From a virus: a DNA stretch of 38,624 bases. A program made the translations under genes and the position numbers. The stretch's first letter is position 1; each line of letters starts with the position of its first letter. The notes beneath the pieces were generated by a model. That model was not told where the DNA came from and ran no database searches. It was given only the letters and a program-made list of their open reading frames with translations. Below, piece after piece: positions 1 through 7,816 of this stretch. Where the stretch lies: IMG/VR virus record IMGVR_UViG_3300037189_005566, positions 1 to 38,624 of that record. One strand, written 5' to 3'.

Positions 1-87
1 GCGCGCCATCCAGAACTCAATGAGCGCGCCCCATTGCGCGGGCTCAAGCAGCAGCTTGTCGAACTGGTAGCGACGCCGAGCCCGCGA
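1..87. repeat. 87-bp terminal direct repeat, left copy
   Basis: Bases 1-87 are identical to 38538-38624. The repeat lies inside the DUF2460 coding region, and joining the ends gives one continuous frame. This is what a circular de Bruijn assembly with a k-mer-sized overlap leaves behind. A real 87-bp terminal repeat inside a gene is possible but less likely. Confidence 0.97.
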
Positions 88-207
88 TGCGCGCGAAATG
101 CGATACTCGTGGCCGCTCGCCGTCGTTTGGATCGTGGTGCCGAACGCCGGTCCGCCAGTCGCGCCGTAGCTGATGTCGGGGTTGAGTTGGACGTTGTGAA
201 ATGCCAT
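1..207 (-). CDS. DUF2460 distal tail/tail-tip protein, N-terminal part (split by linearisation)
   Basis: This is the N-terminal part (residues 1-69) of a gene that continues at the other end of the window. It starts at the ATG at 207-205, whose first base is the last base of the tape-measure stop (TAATG). The N-terminus has the pattern typical of DUF2460/TIGR02217 tail proteins: MAFHNV, a PDISYG-like segment, then an R-rich stretch before 'FDKLLLEP'. Joining bases 207-1 to 38537-37788 gives 957 nt, exactly 319 codons, for a 318-aa protein. DUF2460 proteins sit at the distal end of siphovirus and GTA tails next to DUF2163 and NlpC/P60 proteins, as here. Confidence 0.9.
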   Translation of the reverse strand, partial: MAFHNVQLNPDISYGATGGPAFGTTIQTTASGHEYRISRASRARRRYQFDKLLLEPAQWGALIEFWMAR

Positions 208-1622
208 TAGGCGAGACCTCCACCAGACAAACCGCCACCAGCCTGCGAAGGCACGCTAGTGCCGCCAGCCTTGATGTCTTGGATACGTTGAGCCGGTCCA
301 GCCGAGAACGCATTGCCGATGCTGTTGGCGATGCCTTGGATGGCACGCTGCTGGGCGATTGCCACGAACTGCTGGAGCAGGCCAGCCAGAGCTTGGCGAG
401 CGTTGGCCGCGCCGTTGACGATGCTGAAGAAAGCACCACCGATGGCCGTGCCGACGTCTTGGCCCAAGGACTTGAGCTGGTTCAGTTGCTCAGTCAGCTT
501 GCGGATCTCATCGTCGCGCCGCTTTGCGATGACGTTGAAGATCTGCTCTTGGCTCACGACGCTGTAGTCTGACGCGAGGTTGGGCGGGTTCAACCGATCG
601 CGCAGCGTCGCAATCTGGCCAGGCTGCAACACGCCGAAGCCGCCGAAGCCGTAGCCACCGTTCGAGACTCCGGCTTGCCCGGCCTGCACAACGCCTTGCA
701 CGGGCGCCGTTGGGTTAGGCGAGAAGACCGCCTGGTTGCGGAAGATCTGCGCAACGCGAAGGATGATCTCGCGCGCGGCTTCATTGGTTAGGCCAACGTC
801 TACGAGCTGCGACCTGGTCGTTTGCAGCCCTTGAACCGTGACCTCCTGTCGCTGTTGCCGGACGCCACGAGGCCCAGCAAGATCGGTGAGCTCCGATTGA
901 GACAGCCCAGTGAGCGCAGTGAGGTCGGCAAAGCTCTGGAAGCCTTGTTGGCCAGCCAGGCCGCTGGCGACTTCCGCCAACCGGCGAGCGCGCAGTGTCT
1001 CCTGCTCCTTCTGGTCGATCTGGAATCCGATGCGCTGCAAGTCGGCGTTGCGCTGGATCTGGAGCGCGAGATCGACGCTCGCTTGGCGCAGCTCCTGCTG
1101 GAGCTTGATCTGCTCGCGCAGCTTCTCGTTGGCGTCTTCCGTCTCGCCGCCGAACAGCGTCATCGCCGTGGCGATCGCTGAGATCACGCCAGCGGCGGCA
1201 AGCAGCGGGTTGGCGCGCAGCAGTCCGACCAGGCCGCTGAAGCTTCCTTCTGCCTTGCTGCTGATCTGCGCAACGTCCACCAGCGACTGCGCGAACACGC
1301 TGGCCACGGTGCCTGCGCTACTGAAGCCGGATCCCAGGTTGCGCACTTCCTCGCCGAGCAGGCGGACGCGCTGGTTGATCTGCGTGACCTCGCCTAGCGC
1401 GGCCACGCCGTCCTGGAACTTCTTGGTCTTGGCTGCTGCTGCTTCGGTCGAAGTGCCGACCGTGCGGGCCGCTGCATCGACTTGGCGGCCCATGCCATCG
1501 ACGGCGCGGCCTGCGGCCTCTGCCGACTTGCTGACGCCGTCGAGGTCGGTCTTGGCCCCTTGAGTCTCCTGCCGCATCTGCTGGGCATTCAGCTCAAGCT
1601 TCAGTGCTGCGATGGTCGTCAT
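207..1622 (-). CDS. Tail tape measure protein
   Basis: This 471-aa protein has the features of a short tape measure protein. A long Ala/Gln/Glu/Arg-rich helical N-terminal half (about residues 1-125) is followed by a hydrophobic segment around 'LLAAAGVISAIATAMTL' (about 140-155), more helix, and a Gly/Ser-rich tail. Family members set tail length and are ejected during infection; 471 residues would give a short tail if the usual helix scaling holds. It follows the frameshifted tail chaperones, whose long product ends 29 bp inside this gene, and precedes the DUF2460 tip gene. That is the standard siphovirus order. AAGGA lies about 8 nt before the ATG. No lysozyme or peptidase domain is obvious. 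Confidence 0.85.
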   Translation of the reverse strand: MTTIAALKLELNAQQMRQETQGAKTDLDGVSKSAEAAGRAVDGMGRQVDAAARTVGTSTEAAAAKTKKFQDGVAALGEVTQINQRVRLLGEEVRNLGSGFSSAGTVASVFAQSLVDVAQISSKAEGSFSGLVGLLRANPLLAAAGVISAIATAMTLFGGETEDANEKLREQIKLQQELRQASVDLALQIQRNADLQRIGFQIDQKEQETLRARRLAEVASGLAGQQGFQSFADLTALTGLSQSELTDLAGPRGVRQQRQEVTVQGLQTTRSQLVDVGLTNEAAREIILRVAQIFRNQAVFSPNPTAPVQGVVQAGQAGVSNGGYGFGGFGVLQPGQIATLRDRLNPPNLASDYSVVSQEQIFNVIAKRRDDEIRKLTEQLNQLKSLGQDVGTAIGGAFFSIVNGAANARQALAGLLQQFVAIAQQRAIQGIANSIGNAFSAGPAQRIQDIKAGGTSVPSQAGGGLSGGGLA

Positions 1623-2381
1623 TGCTGCGTTCCTTCAGTGCGTGACGCGCCACGCCGTCCAAGTGATGCACCACCGCCCAGAACGTGCGCCACCGCCATC
1701 GCGGAATGCCATGCAACCGACACCAGGCAAGCACGGAGTCGGGCGAGATCGGGTCCGAAGACCATCCCACGCTTGCGCTCTGCTTGAGGTCGATGAAGGC
1801 GTCCCATAGGTCGGTGTATTTCGGGTCGAGTTCTGCGGCCTGCATGGCCGGGTGGTCTGGTTCGGGCTTGCCTCTTTGCCTGCGCCACTCGGCAAGTCCC
1901 CGGATGTATTCTCGCTCCTCCTGCGGGATCAGCGCGAGCCGCAGGAGGCTGCTCAGTTTCCCTTTGCCGCTTCCTCCTGCTCGATGCGGTAGCTGCGGAT
2001 GATGCCTGCCGTGTCCTCAATGAAGTGACGCAGCGGCCACAGCTCCTCGTCTTCGAGCAGCTCGACCGCCTTATCCACCGAGTAGGGGATCGCCGCGCCT
2101 GCGTCATCCTGGAGCCCGTCCCATCCGACGAGGATCGACTCAGCAAGCGCGCGCGTGACGAGCTTTGACCAGGCCGTCGCAGCCTCTTCGCCACCGGCGC
2201 GAAGCTTCTCTGCGTTGGCCAGTTGCAGCCTTGCCAGCACGGCCCGGTGCTGCGGGTTGTCGCGCTCGGCGACTCGCACGCAGAACTGTCCGTTGGGCGC
2301 GTCGATGCGCTGGCCGGTCTGGTATTCCCACCAGACACCGGCCTTGCTCGCCTTGTTCCGTCGAATGGTCTTCAGGTTCAT
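1594..2381 (-). CDS. Tail assembly chaperone, -1 frameshift fusion (lambda gpGT-like)
   Basis: This is the long product made when ribosomes slip -1 at the heptamer GGGAAAC (1962-1956). Residues 1-142 are shared with the short form; then reading continues at CTG (1956-1954) in the -1 frame to a stop at 1596-1594, giving about 262 aa. The extension is Trp/Arg-rich and acidic ('REYIRGLAEWRRQ', 'DPKYTDLWDAFIDLK') and contains an internal ATG at 1845 in the same frame. In lambda and most siphoviruses the two genes before the tape measure are joined this way, and the fusion chaperones the tape measure during tail-tube assembly. The position, length and complete frameshift signal all fit. The extension alone, started at 1845, would be 83 aa. 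Confidence 0.85.
1917..1962 (-). promoter_or_regulatory. Programmed -1 ribosomal frameshift signal
   Basis: Reading on the minus strand, the zero frame is GCA AAG GGA AAC TGA. Two overlapping X-XXY-YYZ slippery heptamers are present, A-AAG-GGA and G-GGA-AAC, the second ending directly before the zero-frame stop. After a 7-nt spacer (1955-1949) comes a perfect 10-bp stem, CCTCCTGCGG (1948-1939) paired with CCGCAGGAGG (1926-1917), with a 12-nt loop. Slippery site, spacer and stem all match known -1 frameshift signals, and the -1 frame is open for 120 further codons. Confidence 0.9.
1953..2381 (-). CDS. Tail assembly chaperone, short form (lambda gpG-like)
   Basis: This 142-aa protein is encoded immediately after the tail tube gene (ATGA overlap at 2378-2381) and before the tape measure, the fixed position of siphovirus tail assembly chaperones. 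It begins MNLKTIRRNK and has a mixed helical body ending in EQEEAAKGN. Its last codons, AAG GGA AAC TGA, form the slippery site through which a fraction of ribosomes make the longer fusion. By analogy with lambda gpG, it should be the abundant non-structural partner that coats the tape measure during tail assembly. No family is certain from sequence alone; the call rests on position and the frameshift. Confidence 0.82.
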   Translation of the reverse strand: MNLKTIRRNKASKAGVWWEYQTGQRIDAPNGQFCVRVAERDNPQHRAVLARLQLANAEKLRAGGEEAATAWSKLVTRALAESILVGWDGLQDDAGAAIPYSVDKAVELLEDEELWPLRHFIEDTAGIIRSYRIEQEEAAKGN

Positions 2382-3553
2382 GCGAAGAAGCTAATGCGGA
2401 TGCCGATCCCTTCGCTTGCATCTTCCTCGAACTGGAACGGCATCGACGCAATCACGTCGCGGTCGCTGCCATTCAGCGTCGGGTTGCCGTAGCGCACGCG
2501 CGGGATGGACAGCGTGAGGATGCTGCCAGTGCTGTTCTTCATCACGACATACATCGAAGAGGCCGTGCCGAGCAGCGCCTTGTTGAACTCGGCGATGTCA
2601 TCGAAGTAGGCCGTGAACTGGCCAGTGCCGCGGAAGTCGCCTGCGCTGATGCTGTCGGCCACGTAGTCGCCGACGTTACTGCGCGCCTGGCTGTTGTTGG
2701 CCCAGTTAAAGCTGACCGACTGGACGCCGTATTCGGCACCAGCGACGTTGACCCACGGGACGTTGTTGGTCGCATCGACCACTTCGCCAGTAGACGCCGC
2801 GTTGAACGTGCCGCTCGCTTGCGTGGTGCGAAGACCAGAGAGCGCCGTCGCAATCTGATCAGAGCCAACACCGACCGTGTTGAACGTGCCGGTGATGATG
2901 CCCTTGTTCGTCAGCGAGAAGCTGCACGCGTCGATCGTCTCCTTGTCGAAGAGCTCGAAGCGGTTGTCGCTCACGCTGCCAGGCGACTGGAAGACGCGCA
3001 GCATGGCGAAGTTCTTCTGCGTGCTGCCGTTCTTGATCGTGACACCACGGCGCACCGTGAACGGGCCCGTAGGACCGACTGGCCTCGTCAGGTCGATCGA
3101 CATCGTCGCGCCAGGCGTCGAGGTCACGCGCGCGTAGTACTTCACCGTCGGCGAGGCCGTGTCGTAGATCTCGATGACGTCGCCGCGCTCGAAGCCGGTC
3201 GTAGTGCCGGTGAGCACCGTCGTGGCCCACGTGAAGCTGCCCGTGCTCTGGGCCGCCGTAGACGCCGCGCTATAGATCGACGCCTTCAGCATCAACCACC
3301 AGTTCTCTGACGCCGAGGTCGGGATCTGCGTCTCAAAGGGGATCGTCAGAGCCGACTGCGGGCCGACGAGCTTGAGCCCTGCCGGGTTGCGGTTGTTGCG
3401 GATGAGCTGCGACTCAACCGTCTGGTTGGCCGGACCACCGCTGACGCCAGGCTTCTGGACGTTGATGTATTGCCAAGTGCTGTTAGCGGGAACGTCACCA
3501 GTGAGCGACGCGCGCTCGTGGACTGCTAGCTTGCTCGTGCTGATGGAGGCCAT
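2378..3553 (-). CDS. Major tail (tube) protein
   Basis: This 391-aa beta-rich protein lies between the tail terminator and the tail chaperones, where the tail tube gene belongs. Its N-terminus (MASISTSKLAVHERASLTG) and segments such as 'ETQIPTSASENWWLMLKAS' and 'DSISAGDFRGTGQFTAYFDD' resemble the large siphovirus tail-tube family found in Proteobacteria phages, with a central strand-rich insertion (about residues 110-200). Tube subunits polymerise as hexameric rings around the tape measure. The 391-aa length is long for a bare tube domain and suggests one or more surface domains. It ends with an ATGA overlap into the chaperone gene. Confidence 0.8.
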   Translation of the reverse strand: MASISTSKLAVHERASLTGDVPANSTWQYINVQKPGVSGGPANQTVESQLIRNNRNPAGLKLVGPQSALTIPFETQIPTSASENWWLMLKASIYSAASTAAQSTGSFTWATTVLTGTTTGFERGDVIEIYDTASPTVKYYARVTSTPGATMSIDLTRPVGPTGPFTVRRGVTIKNGSTQKNFAMLRVFQSPGSVSDNRFELFDKETIDACSFSLTNKGIITGTFNTVGVGSDQIATALSGLRTTQASGTFNAASTGEVVDATNNVPWVNVAGAEYGVQSVSFNWANNSQARSNVGDYVADSISAGDFRGTGQFTAYFDDIAEFNKALLGTASSMYVVMKNSTGSILTLSIPRVRYGNPTLNGSDRDVIASMPFQFEEDASEGIGIRISFFA

Positions 3554-3554
3554 G

Positions 3555-3983
3555 TCAGACCTGCTCCTCGATTCGGAAAGGGATGGTCACGACGAGAAGC
3601 CAGAGGCCATCGTCGAGCGTCGGCGGAGCCGACACGTAGGGTGGGTCGAAGTGGATCGGCGGCGGACCGGCGAGCGTCACTCCGCGGAAGGCGTCAACGA
3701 TTGCGTCAACGAGTTCGAGCTGCGTGCCGTCACCGGCGCCGACTGGCTCGAAGAGCTGGATGAGCGCCACGCCCGTCGTGCGGAAGTGCCCTTGGCCCAG
3801 GCCGCCGACGGTGAGCTGCTCTTGGAGCCCCATGCGCAGCGACAGGCGGCACCAGCGACCAGACGAAGGGATCGTCTGGTTGGGCGCGTTGTCGTGCACC
3901 GTGGTCAGCGTCTCGGGCGTCGTGATCTGCGCCGCGAAGCGGTCACGGATCAGGCCAGCGGCCGTGGCGATGAGACTAGCCAC
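3555..3983 (-). CDS. Tail terminator-like protein (DUF4128/gpU-like)
   Basis: This 142-aa protein resembles the DUF4128 group of phage tail-completion proteins. An N-terminal helix with 'LIRDRFAAQI' is followed by strands carrying 'WCRLSLRMGLQEQLTVGG' and the segment 'RTTGVALIQLFEPVGAGDG', and it ends in a strand with 'LLVVTIPFRIEEQ'. Proteins of this type cap the tail tube and join it to the neck, like lambda gpU. It is the gene directly before the tail tube, the expected place, and it overlaps the upstream gp10-like gene by 8 bp. Confidence 0.75.
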   Translation of the reverse strand: MASLIATAAGLIRDRFAAQITTPETLTTVHDNAPNQTIPSSGRWCRLSLRMGLQEQLTVGGLGQGHFRTTGVALIQLFEPVGAGDGTQLELVDAIVDAFRGVTLAGPPPIHFDPPYVSAPPTLDDGLWLLVVTIPFRIEEQV

Positions 3984-4467
3984 CTTCGGCCTCCAGCGTC
4001 CTGATCTCCGCTTCGGTCTTGCTCTTGACCTCAGCGATCGACAGTTCGATGAAGCCAGCGGGCGCTTGCCTCGACCAGCCCGAGTTCAGGCGGTCGCCGT
4101 ATGGGAGTCCGTTGACGATGTAGCTCACGCTGAAAGGAGCTAGTTTACCAAGCTCCGCGTTTGCTGCTTCGGTCTGCCTCGAGGACGGATCTTCGCCATA
4201 CTTGCGCGCATCGTTCGTCTTTGGTGCAACCGTCGCACTGCCAGAGATGTTGGCTTGCCAGAAGCTGCGGAACTGGCCGCCGACGTAGCCCTTGGGCGCT
4301 GTGTTCTTCCAGCTCGGTGGGAAGCCGACAGGCGACTTCTTGATCAGCGAGTAGAGCAGGTCCAGCGTGATCTTGGCGTGCACCTGGACCACCGCTTCTG
4401 GCACCAGGTCCGACATGAACTTGTCGAGCTGGAACTGGAACGAGCGCGCGTTGTCGGAGTTGGTCAC
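3976..4467 (-). CDS. Neck/tail-completion protein (HK97 gp10-like)
   Basis: This 163-aa protein resembles HK97 gp10-type head-tail joining proteins. Typical features are a basic helical N-terminus, a 'KSPVGFPPSWKNTAP...GGQFRSFWQANI' region and, near the C-terminus, 'YGDRLNSGWSRQAPAGFI', a motif family members carry as a 'YA..lE.G.S.QAP.G' block. It lies between the small connector (4464-4832) and the tail terminator, matching the usual neck gene order. It starts within the 4-bp ATGA overlap with the preceding gene. Confidence 0.72.
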   Translation of the reverse strand: MTNSDNARSFQFQLDKFMSDLVPEAVVQVHAKITLDLLYSLIKKSPVGFPPSWKNTAPKGYVGGQFRSFWQANISGSATVAPKTNDARKYGEDPSSRQTEAANAELGKLAPFSVSYIVNGLPYGDRLNSGWSRQAPAGFIELSIAEVKSKTEAEIRTLEAEGG

Positions 4468-4832
4468 GGCGCGCCCTCCTGCAACGTGAGCTCGTAGGCC
4501 AGCAGCGTCGTGCCGATCTCCAGCCGGCCGACCACCGTCACCGTGTAGATCTTCGATCCGACCGTGACCTTTGCACCAACCTGCAACGTGAACGTGAGGC
4601 CGCTGGCAGGAATCAGCAACTGCGCCGATCCTCGTGGCTGCGAGTCGGCCGTGACGCCGCGCGTCTGCGAGTAGAGCGGCGACGCCAGCACGCTGTGGTC
4701 AGTCGCCGTCCTCGTGGTCTTGCCGGTGGTCGTGCTGTAGGTGTCCGAGTAGGTCGTGACGGTGACGGTGCGCCCGACCTCAGCGGTCGCCGAGTAGACG
4801 TCGGCCAGGATCTGCGCAGCGTCTACTGTCAT
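4464..4832 (-). CDS. Head-closure/neck connector protein
   Basis: This 122-aa, Thr/Val-rich beta-strand protein sits between the adaptor and the gp10-like neck protein. In siphoviruses this place belongs to the head-closure (stopper) protein, and the small beta-barrel composition ('TVTVTTYSDTYSTTTGKTTR', then 'LLIPASGLTFTLQVGAKVTV') fits that. The function is inferred mainly from gene order. It overlaps both neighbours by 4 bp (ATGA), implying translational coupling with the adaptor and gp10-like proteins. Confidence 0.6.
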   Translation of the reverse strand: MTVDAAQILADVYSATAEVGRTVTVTTYSDTYSTTTGKTTRTATDHSVLASPLYSQTRGVTADSQPRGSAQLLIPASGLTFTLQVGAKVTVGSKIYTVTVVGRLEIGTTLLAYELTLQEGAP

Positions 4833-7237
4833 CGGTCGGCCCAGATCGAGTTGTCGATGAGGCCCGCGACCTTGAACAGCCGGTCCACAATCACGAACTT
4901 CTTGGCCGTGTCCTTGCCGCCGCCGTAGGTCTTGTTGATCGAGATCGGGCCGACCGTGATCGAGTCCGCAACGACGTTGGAGCCCGCGGCCGTGTCGGCC
5001 AGGAACTGCGTCGAGTCCTCAAGGTAACGGCGCGCGATCTCGGCCGTGGCGCGTTGCAGAGCCACCGGCACGCCTTCGATCTCGTAGCCCTGCCGGTCGT
5101 ATGCCAGCGAGCGCGGGAACTCCAGCGCCTGCGTGTTGACCTGGCGGTAGCCAACAAAGCGGTCGCCGTAGGTCTGGTTGATCCAGAACGTGGCGCGCAT
5201 CAGAGCACGCTCGCGCTGGATCTTGTCCGCCGCGTCCCACGCCGTATTGCCGCCTTGGTTCTGGAAGTAGGTCGTGCAGAACAGCTCGGTGCAGTAGCTG
5301 TTGGCGGTCGAACTGCCCGTGCCCGTCTCGACCACCAGAGCGCTCTCGTATGCGCCAACGTCGAGCTGCTCGGTGATGTTGCGCCAGAGTTGGAAGGCGC
5401 GGTATTCGAGCAGCGTGATGCCTGCTGCGTCGTAGTGCGCCGTATCGCCGACGATCTTCGTGGCGTCGTCCATCTGCACCGTGCGCATGTAGCGGTCTTC
5501 CGCTGCGCACAGTTGGATGGCCGAGTTGATGGTCGCCGCGAACGGCCACGGCGTCGTGGTGATCAGCGGCTGCACCCACGGGATCGTGGACTCGGTGCCT
5601 GCGTAGAGGCCCGCGTCCTTGATCGCGCCGCGCACCTGGGCCTTGAACGTGGTCAGGTTGCGGTAGTAGCGCTCGGCTTGATCGAGGAACGAGCCGTCTC
5701 CTTCGCCTTGCACGAAAAACACGCCCAGGCACTCCAGCGTGTTGCTCTCGCGCTGCGCCGCGAGCTTGGCCGCGTCGAGCGTGTCGATTAGTCGCTGGAA
5801 CAGGTTGTTGCGGTCGCCTGCGCTCCAGCTTGTGTGCTGGTGCGGGTCAAACCAACCGATAGAGGCGACCGGGATGACCGCGTCGAGGTAGAGGTCTTGC
5901 TGCGCGATGGTCGTGCCGTCCACCGCGAGATTGACCACATAGATGATGTCGCCGACTTGCTCCTGCAAACGGTTGGCAAGGCCCGTGTGGTATGCAGCTC
6001 GTGCGCTCAACGCGAACGGCGAGCCCGCGCCGTAGAGATAGCTCTCGCCGACAAACGGCTGGTAGAACTGCGGCGTGGCGATGTGGTTCGGATAGTTAAA
6101 TCCCGGCGGGTATGGGTTGGCCTTCTGCAACCGCCGCACAAAACTGCTACCCGAAAGTGCCACGTAGCTCGCGCCGATAGTGAACGTGGTCGAGGTCTTA
6201 GCAATGACCGGCCATGTGCCTTGGTAAGCAGCCTGACCGGTGATGTTGACAAACGAACCGACAGTGATTGCGTCGCCGTGCGCTGCGGTGAGTTGCGTAA
6301 GACCGACGCCAGCAGACGCCGCAGCAGTGATAGCCAAGTTGGCCGTGACTGTGCGCCCTTCTATGGGCGACCACGGCAGGAAGTAAGCCCACTTCTCGAA
6401 AGGAACGTCAACCGCGCCAACGGGCGGCGGCTCAATCACGAAGGTGTCGTTATTCGACGGGTTGTTTGGCAGAGCTTCGCTAAACGTGATCTTGACCGTT
6501 GGCGGTGCTCCGGCAACGTCGTTGGCAATGCTTCCGTCCAACGTGATGCTGCTCACGTAGCGCACAAGTCCGACATTGCCTGCGCTTGCACTTGCAGTGC
6601 AGCGCACGCGCATGCCAGCCAACGACCCGTTCCAACTGCCGTCGGTTCCAAAATCATCGCCCAAGCGTGGCTCGATGCAGATGTAACTACCCGAAGCACT
6701 GTTGACGCCTGCTCGGATCGGATAGGTGATCTCCTCGCCAATAACGGTCGGCGGATCAAACGCAGGAACAACAAGGATCTGGTCAGCCAAGCCAGCCGAC
6801 ACGCCGCCGCCCCAGAACGCAACCGTATGCGTGGTTCCAGTGCGTTCGCGCGTGATTGTGCGGCCCGTCGGATCGAACTGCCACTTGAGCGAAGTCGTCA
6901 GTGCCGTCTGGCTGCTAGTCGTGACCGATGGGTCGATTGTCGTGACGCGCGCCGTGCCTGGATACGTCAGGTAAGCGATGCCCGTTGCGCACGGGTTGTA
7001 GAACGTCAGGTAGCGGATGCTGTCAACGGCTGCGCCCTTGAGCGAGCACGTCGGGAACTCAGGCCACGTGCCTGGGATCGTGTAGGTGTCATTGTAGGCA
7101 CCTTGCGCGTCGGCTGGTGACAGAGCGCCGTCGAAGTCGACAGCCATCTGCGAATGCAAGACGCTCCACGCCGCGTAGTCCGCTTTCGTGCCGCCGTTGG
7201 ACTGGCCGATGGTCAGGATGAACTTGCGAACTGCCAC
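4829..7237 (-). CDS. SGNH-hydrolase/esterase domain fused to head-tail adaptor
   Basis: This 802-aa protein appears to join two unrelated functions. Residues 1 to about 625 carry the blocks of an SGNH (GDSL-like) carbohydrate esterase: GQSN at 11-14 with the expected nucleophile Ser13, QGE at 510-512, and a D-x-x-H pair at Asp598/His601 in 'VGDTAHYDAAG'. Sialate O-acetylesterases have the same GQSN, QGE and DxxH order. Roughly 350 residues of beta-rich sequence are inserted between the first and second blocks. Residues from about 630 to the end ('ALVVETGTGSSTANSY', 'DRFVGYRQVNTQALEFPRS', 'RATAEIARRYLED') match the DnaT-like/gp6-type head-tail adaptor family. The start is GTG at 7237 with AGGAG 6 nt upstream. 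There is no internal stop or clear restart at the domain junction, so the adaptor should be made only as part of the fusion. Confidence 0.82.
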   Translation of the reverse strand: MAVRKFILTIGQSNGGTKADYAAWSVLHSQMAVDFDGALSPADAQGAYNDTYTIPGTWPEFPTCSLKGAAVDSIRYLTFYNPCATGIAYLTYPGTARVTTIDPSVTTSSQTALTTSLKWQFDPTGRTITRERTGTTHTVAFWGGGVSAGLADQILVVPAFDPPTVIGEEITYPIRAGVNSASGSYICIEPRLGDDFGTDGSWNGSLAGMRVRCTASASAGNVGLVRYVSSITLDGSIANDVAGAPPTVKITFSEALPNNPSNNDTFVIEPPPVGAVDVPFEKWAYFLPWSPIEGRTVTANLAITAAASAGVGLTQLTAAHGDAITVGSFVNITGQAAYQGTWPVIAKTSTTFTIGASYVALSGSSFVRRLQKANPYPPGFNYPNHIATPQFYQPFVGESYLYGAGSPFALSARAAYHTGLANRLQEQVGDIIYVVNLAVDGTTIAQQDLYLDAVIPVASIGWFDPHQHTSWSAGDRNNLFQRLIDTLDAAKLAAQRESNTLECLGVFFVQGEGDGSFLDQAERYYRNLTTFKAQVRGAIKDAGLYAGTESTIPWVQPLITTTPWPFAATINSAIQLCAAEDRYMRTVQMDDATKIVGDTAHYDAAGITLLEYRAFQLWRNITEQLDVGAYESALVVETGTGSSTANSYCTELFCTTYFQNQGGNTAWDAADKIQRERALMRATFWINQTYGDRFVGYRQVNTQALEFPRSLAYDRQGYEIEGVPVALQRATAEIARRYLEDSTQFLADTAAGSNVVADSITVGPISINKTYGGGKDTAKKFVIVDRLFKVAGLIDNSIWADR

Positions 7238-7257
7238 GTGGTGCTCCTGGTGTAAGT

Positions 7258-7285
7258 GCTCGGCGGGAGTTCCGGCCCGCCGAGC
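7258..7285 (-). promoter_or_regulatory. Stem-loop between decoration and adaptor genes
   Basis: A perfect 10-bp inverted repeat, GCTCGGCGGG and CCCGCCGAGC, with an 8-nt loop lies in the 105-bp gap between the gene ending at 7343 and the GTG start at 7237. No T-run follows on either strand, so it is not a standard Rho-independent terminator. A processing site or mild attenuator that steps expression down after the highly expressed capsid genes would fit. Confidence 0.55.
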
Positions 7286-7342
7286 TGCGATCTGTCACAG
7301 GGAAGCGACCGCTTGCGCCGCGCGGTCGTGCGGTTGCTCAGA

Positions 7343-7798
7343 TCATGGGATCGGGACGATCCAGGCAGAATAGGTCACGGCAGGCGTCGTGCCGCTGCTG
7401 ACGCAGGTCAAACGGACGAACTGCGTCGCAATGATGCTGCTCGAATCCGTCGCGCTGGTGACTGCGACGTTGTCGCAGTAGATCACCGTGCGACCCAAAG
7501 CCGTCGTATCAACAGGCTGGAGGTTGACAGTCGAGTCGCCGAGGCGCTTCTCTGCCAACACGTAGGCCGTGCTGAAGGCCGAAGCCGTGGCACCCTGTAC
7601 CTGGAAGCGATACAGCTCGTCCCCCGAAGCGACGTCCATACCGCTCCAGTCGATGACCACCGCGAAGCGCTGCCAGTTGTTGGCCGCGCCGCCAAGGTCA
7701 AACGCCGTGCCGTTGGTCGTAGTCGCGGTCGAGACCGCGGTTGCACTAGCGAGCTGAAGCGCTCCATCGAGCGTCAGCGAGTAGCATTGAAAAGCCAT
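7343..7798 (-). CDS. Probable capsid decoration/structural protein
   Basis: This 151-aa beta-rich protein follows the major capsid gene after 18 bp and has one of the strongest ribosome-binding sites in the genome (AAGGAGG 8 nt before the ATG), implying high expression. Its sequence is low in charge and rich in Ala/Ser/Thr/Val ('MAFQCYSLTLDGALQLAS', 'NNWQRFAVVIDWSGMDVAS', C-terminal 'TYSAWIVPIP'). Position and expression signal point to a decoration or other abundant virion protein. No specific family is recognised. It shares general style, not clear homology, with the protein at 17271-17648. Confidence 0.6.
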   Translation of the reverse strand: MAFQCYSLTLDGALQLASATAVSTATTTNGTAFDLGGAANNWQRFAVVIDWSGMDVASGDELYRFQVQGATASAFSTAYVLAEKRLGDSTVNLQPVDTTALGRTVIYCDNVAVTSATDSSSIIATQFVRLTCVSSGTTPAVTYSAWIVPIP

Positions 7799-7816
7799 GT
7801 TGTTGTCCTCCTTGGA

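Noticed and set aside
2165-7120. Long plus-strand open frames (for example 2165-3310 and 5834-7120) opposite the tail and adaptor genes
   Set aside because: They are Arg/Ala/Val-rich shadows of GC-rich genes on the other strand, with no motifs, no ribosome sites and no room beside the well-supported minus-strand genes.
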